Shown piece by piece: positions 61,713-64,000 of a stretch of 64,000 nt of DNA. The notes beneath the pieces were generated by a model that was not told the origin of the DNA, ran no database searches, and saw only the letters and a list, made by a program, of their open reading frames with translations. The position numbers and the translations under genes were made by a program. The stretch spans positions 16,775-80,774 of the forward strand of contig JAVBNU010000043.1 in NCBI GenBank assembly GCA_031551265.1. The letters run 5' to 3'. The first letter of the stretch is position 1, and each line of letters starts with the position of its first letter. The stretch comes from JAVBNU01 sp031551265. Lineage in GTDB: Bacteria; Cyanobacteriota; Vampirovibrionia; Gastranaerophilales; Gastranaerophilaceae.

Positions 61713-63020
61713 ATGAAAATACTGCCGATACAACAATTTTTACCAAAAATAAATTTAGCTCCAATAGCTCGTAACGGAGGGAGTTTAGCTCCTCTTGAAA
61801 AAGATTGTGTGAGCTTTAAAGGTGGCACAACTGATTATGATATGCTTATTGGTGTTGTAGAGTCGGATATTAAAAAAGAAATCAAACGTTTTAATAAAAG
61901 TAAAGCTGCTGTAGCTGATTTAGAGAATAAAGAAGACAAAACGCCTGAGGAAATGGTAAATTTGTCAATACATGCAACGCGTGTTGCATTGCATGAGCCA
62001 CAAATGAAAATTTATGGTGTCGATTTGGAAAAACTTAAGTTACAAAAACAGCTGCAAGACGAAAAAGATGATAGTAAAAAAGAATTTTTGATTGCTCAAA
62101 TAAATGCTTTTGAGATTGAAAGAGAAAAATATTGCCAACAGGGTGATATAGTTCACTTTCGTTGTTTCCCTCAAAGTGCAGCAATAGGCAATTGTGCGTT
62201 TGATATAGAAGAAATTAATAGCGAAAAAGATGAAATACTTGCTAAGCCGGAATTAAGCACTGAAGATAAAGCCAAGCTGGCTGAAGCGGAGCAGAAAATT
62301 GAATATGCTAACTTATGCATAAAAAAAGCGTGGGCAACATTACAAGCCGGAATAGTGTCCTCAAAGATTTCGGGTTCAATCTCAGAAACGGAGAAAGACG
62401 CGCTGCTTGATGAATTTACTGACCGAATTAGAGAAGAAGTCGAATGGAAAGATATTGTTGAAAAGCATCCTCAGGCTATTTTGAAAAAGCAAGCAGAAGA
62501 GGCTAAAGAAGCCTCAAGGGAGTTAACGATACGTGAACGGCTTGAAAAAGCTCTTGAAACTGATGAGGCGAAAAACATGCATCACTCAAAATATGCTTTT
62601 AGTCAGTTTCATGAGGTTGATGAGGGATATTTTTGGGGAACAACTCTCAACTGGTGCAGTGATAATGAAGATGGTACAAAAAAAGACAAAGATATAGATT
62701 TGGTAATAGCTTATAAGCGTCTTGAAACGTTAGCTGCAAAAGGAATAAAGACGATAGTTAATGTTGATGCGTATAATCCAATTGAGCATGCTGCAGTTGA
62801 TTATTATAATTCTCAGCAATCTTTTGAATCTGAGCGTATTGCGTATGAGCCGCTGCCTATAAAAAATCAGGCCCATCTAAGCAGCGATGATACAATTGAG
62901 GAGTTTTTAGGGATTGTATGCAGTCCGCAAAGTCGTCCTGTATACGTTTGTTGTTCTAATGCTACGATTAAATCAAAAGAGATTAAAAGCATTTATTTGG
63001 AAAAAATCGCGAAACGTTGA
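61713..63020 (+). CDS. Dual-specificity-phosphatase-like protein with degraded active site
   Basis: A 435-residue protein. The N-terminus contains VSFKG at residues 33-37. The middle is a long helical, charged region (about 60-280). The C-terminal part resembles DSP/tyrosine phosphatases: RLETLAAKGIKTIVNVDAYN, then a segment before RPVYVCCSNATIK, where the signature HC-x5-R is C413-C414-x5-K420: the histidine and arginine are replaced. The protein stops 15 residues after this, whereas phosphatases usually have another helix or two. It is either a pseudophosphatase or a truncated gene. TATAAT at 61687-61692 and AAGGA support its start. The toxin-antitoxin pair follows at once. Confidence 0.65.
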   Translation: MKILPIQQFLPKINLAPIARNGGSLAPLEKDCVSFKGGTTDYDMLIGVVESDIKKEIKRFNKSKAAVADLENKEDKTPEEMVNLSIHATRVALHEPQMKIYGVDLEKLKLQKQLQDEKDDSKKEFLIAQINAFEIEREKYCQQGDIVHFRCFPQSAAIGNCAFDIEEINSEKDEILAKPELSTEDKAKLAEAEQKIEYANLCIKKAWATLQAGIVSSKISGSISETEKDALLDEFTDRIREEVEWKDIVEKHPQAILKKQAEEAKEASRELTIRERLEKALETDEAKNMHHSKYAFSQFHEVDEGYFWGTTLNWCSDNEDGTKKDKDIDLVIAYKRLETLAAKGIKTIVNVDAYNPIEHAAVDYYNSQQSFESERIAYEPLPIKNQAHLSSDDTIEEFLGIVCSPQSRPVYVCCSNATIKSKEIKSIYLEKIAKR

Positions 63021-63026
63021 TTTAGA

Positions 63027-63323
63027 TTACGGGTGGGGCGTTATCGCAATAATTGTTATTTCATTAGTCTGTGGTCCATAATACCAAAATATTCTATATG
63101 CTGCAGGTGTGTTATTCTCAGCATATGCTTCGTAAATTTTTATACCGTATTGTTTGGATAAAGATGTGAATTCGTGGGTATTCAAGGCCGGGTGTCTCGG
63201 ATTCTGTTCTAAATATCCTAACGCTTTGCGAACTGCTTTAAGGCGCTTTTGAAGTCCTCTGCTTTTTTCCAACTTTGTTAAATCTAAATCAGCGCGTTCT
63301 GTGAAAAATAACTCAAATGACAT
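63027..63323 (-). CDS. RelE/ParE-like toxin
   Basis: A 98-residue protein of the RelE/ParE fold. It shows LEQNPRHPALNTHEF and AYRIFWYYGPQTNEITIIAI, a pattern typical of RelE-type toxins acting on mRNA or gyrase. The start codon overlaps the stop of the upstream gene (TAATG), the usual antitoxin-toxin order. It is convergent with the 61713 gene, 6 bases apart. Confidence 0.82.
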   Translation of the reverse strand: MSFELFFTERADLDLTKLEKSRGLQKRLKAVRKALGYLEQNPRHPALNTHEFTSLSKQYGIKIYEAYAENNTPAAYRIFWYYGPQTNEITIIAITPHP

Positions 63324-63589
63324 TATTCACCATCAATATATTCCGCAAAGCTGCCTCTTTTTTTGAGTTTACCTTGAGAAGCGTCTTTTAACCCTTGCGT
63401 CACTGCTTCAAGAGCTTCTTTGTCTTTATATAGCCATAACTCATTTGCCGGTATTGCGACTTCAGGCAGCAGCACTATTTTTCCGTCATTTTCTTCAATC
63501 ATGCGGTAGCGCACAACATTTTTGGCGGACTTGCCTAACTGAATACGTCCTTTAGAATCTGGTTTCAAATATTTTTCTTGTGATGCCAT
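63323..63589 (-). CDS. Antitoxin with AbrB-like N-terminus
   Basis: An 88-residue protein. The N-terminal DSKGRIQLGKSAK fits a SpoVT/AbrB-like DNA-binding hairpin, and the C-terminal GSFAEYIDGE tail with a helix before it is suited to wrap the toxin. It precedes and overlaps the RelE/ParE-like gene. Such antitoxins usually repress their own promoter. Confidence 0.78.
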   Translation of the reverse strand: MASQEKYLKPDSKGRIQLGKSAKNVVRYRMIEENDGKIVLLPEVAIPANELWLYKDKEALEAVTQGLKDASQGKLKKRGSFAEYIDGE

Positions 63590-63767
63590 TTTATACTCCT
63601 TGTTTCTATTATTTTAACATTTCGTGGGAATCTTTACAAGTGGGGATTTTTTATTTTCCCACCATAAAATTTTCACTGTAAATTTATGTTACAATCATAA
63701 GTTTTTTTCTAAAGAAAATCCTCTATTTTGCCGACATCGTAAGTAAGGAAATTAAGGGATTTTTTAA

Positions 63768-64000
63768 GTGAAAAAGTTCGTTTTATTTTTAATATTAGTG
63801 TTTTTCTGTGTAAGTTCGGCTGTAGCTTATGATTATAAAAGAATCGCCGAGGACAGACGTATTATTGCAGCCATGAATGTTTTGGAAGAGACAGGTTCGA
63901 CAGATGCGATTGACCGTGTTTTTTCTAACAAACGCAGGCCGATACAAATCATTTTTTATGATTTAGGTATGATTTCGTTTGAGTATAAGAATCACTTTGC
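63768..64000 (+). CDS. Secreted protein, N-terminal part (3' end outside window)
   Basis: An open reading frame running off the window, GTG start at 63768 with AAGGG 9 bases upstream. The first 20 residues form a signal peptide (ending in SSAVA), followed by YDYKRIAEDRRIIAAMNVLE. The 77 residues seen show no recognised domain; a helical, mildly basic start followed by a beta-like stretch (RPIQIIFYDLGMISFEY). It is divergent from the toxin-antitoxin pair. The remainder is needed for a call. Confidence 0.7.
   Translation, partial: MKKFVLFLILVFFCVSSAVAYDYKRIAEDRRIIAAMNVLEETGSTDAIDRVFSNKRRPIQIIFYDLGMISFEYKNHF

Noticed and set aside
1..64000. tRNA genes, transposases, integrases or prophage genes
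   Set aside because: I checked the gaps between genes for tRNA-like arms and the coding frames for such families and saw none. A covariance search could still reveal a missed tRNA.

Overview
The window is a chromosomal segment of an AT-rich, Gram-negative-type bacterium. CMP-Kdo synthetase, LpxK, a heptosyltransferase-family enzyme and an MCE/MlaD protein imply an outer membrane with lipid A. Several traits point towards the cyanobacterial lineage: a complex I with 11 subunits and no NuoE/F/G in the locus, a prenyl synthase next to a divergent PAP2 (DUF212) protein, a short-N-terminus YidC with a mid-protein insertion, and a PgpH-type 7TM-HD protein beside YbeY and DgkA. There is no trace of photosynthesis. 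My best guess is a non-photosynthetic relative (Vampirovibrionia/Melainabacteria, perhaps Gastranaerophilales). This is inference from gene content and would need a marker-gene tree.

Layout. 1-2042: end of a CstA peptide/pyruvate-type transporter, a secreted TPR protein and a 36-residue zinc ribbon. 2083-11916 (minus): one tight operon nuoA-B-C-D-H-I-J-K-L-M-N. 12232-12957: an unknown, probably strongly expressed acidic Cys-free protein behind a 30-bp perfect palindrome. 13003-19597 (minus): dgkA, ybeY, pgpH, kdsB, prmA, accA, accD. 19600-21033: a spacer rich in hairpin repeats plus an acetyltransferase. 21034-25074: a YdjC deacetylase, GT2, ArnT-like and GtrA set, probably modifying an envelope glycolipid. 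25125-26687: a protein of nine 39-residue mTERF-like repeats. 26657-34804: queA, yidC, a flavoprotein, a zinc ribbon, DUF212, ispA, rsgA, an MNT/HEPN pair, queE and a reduced DnaJ. 34933-37418: a HisA-HisI-HisE fusion followed by hisD. 37526-41772 (minus): an unknown gene and mlaD-lpxK-heptosyltransferase. 42023-48146: pgi, two unknown proteins, ribE-ribBA and an acetyltransferase. 48215-50371: a calpain-like cysteine protease. 50422-54063: small and unknown genes, RNase P RNA, a response regulator, dUTPase and a membrane thioredoxin. 54286-60894 (minus): lepA, secA, dnaK. 61247-64000: an SMR exporter, a phosphatase-like protein with a degraded active site, a toxin-antitoxin pair and the start of a secreted protein.

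Most of the window is core metabolism and envelope biogenesis. The accessory part is a scattered set of large proteins with eukaryote-like or effector-like domains (calpain, mTERF-like repeats, dual-specificity-phosphatase-like, GNAT). Three of them carry a similar short [I/V]SF motif near residues 33-44. The strongest candidates for something undescribed are the HisA-HisI-HisE fusion, this effector-like set, and the palindrome-led 12232 gene. I see no tRNA, CRISPR array, transposase or prophage.
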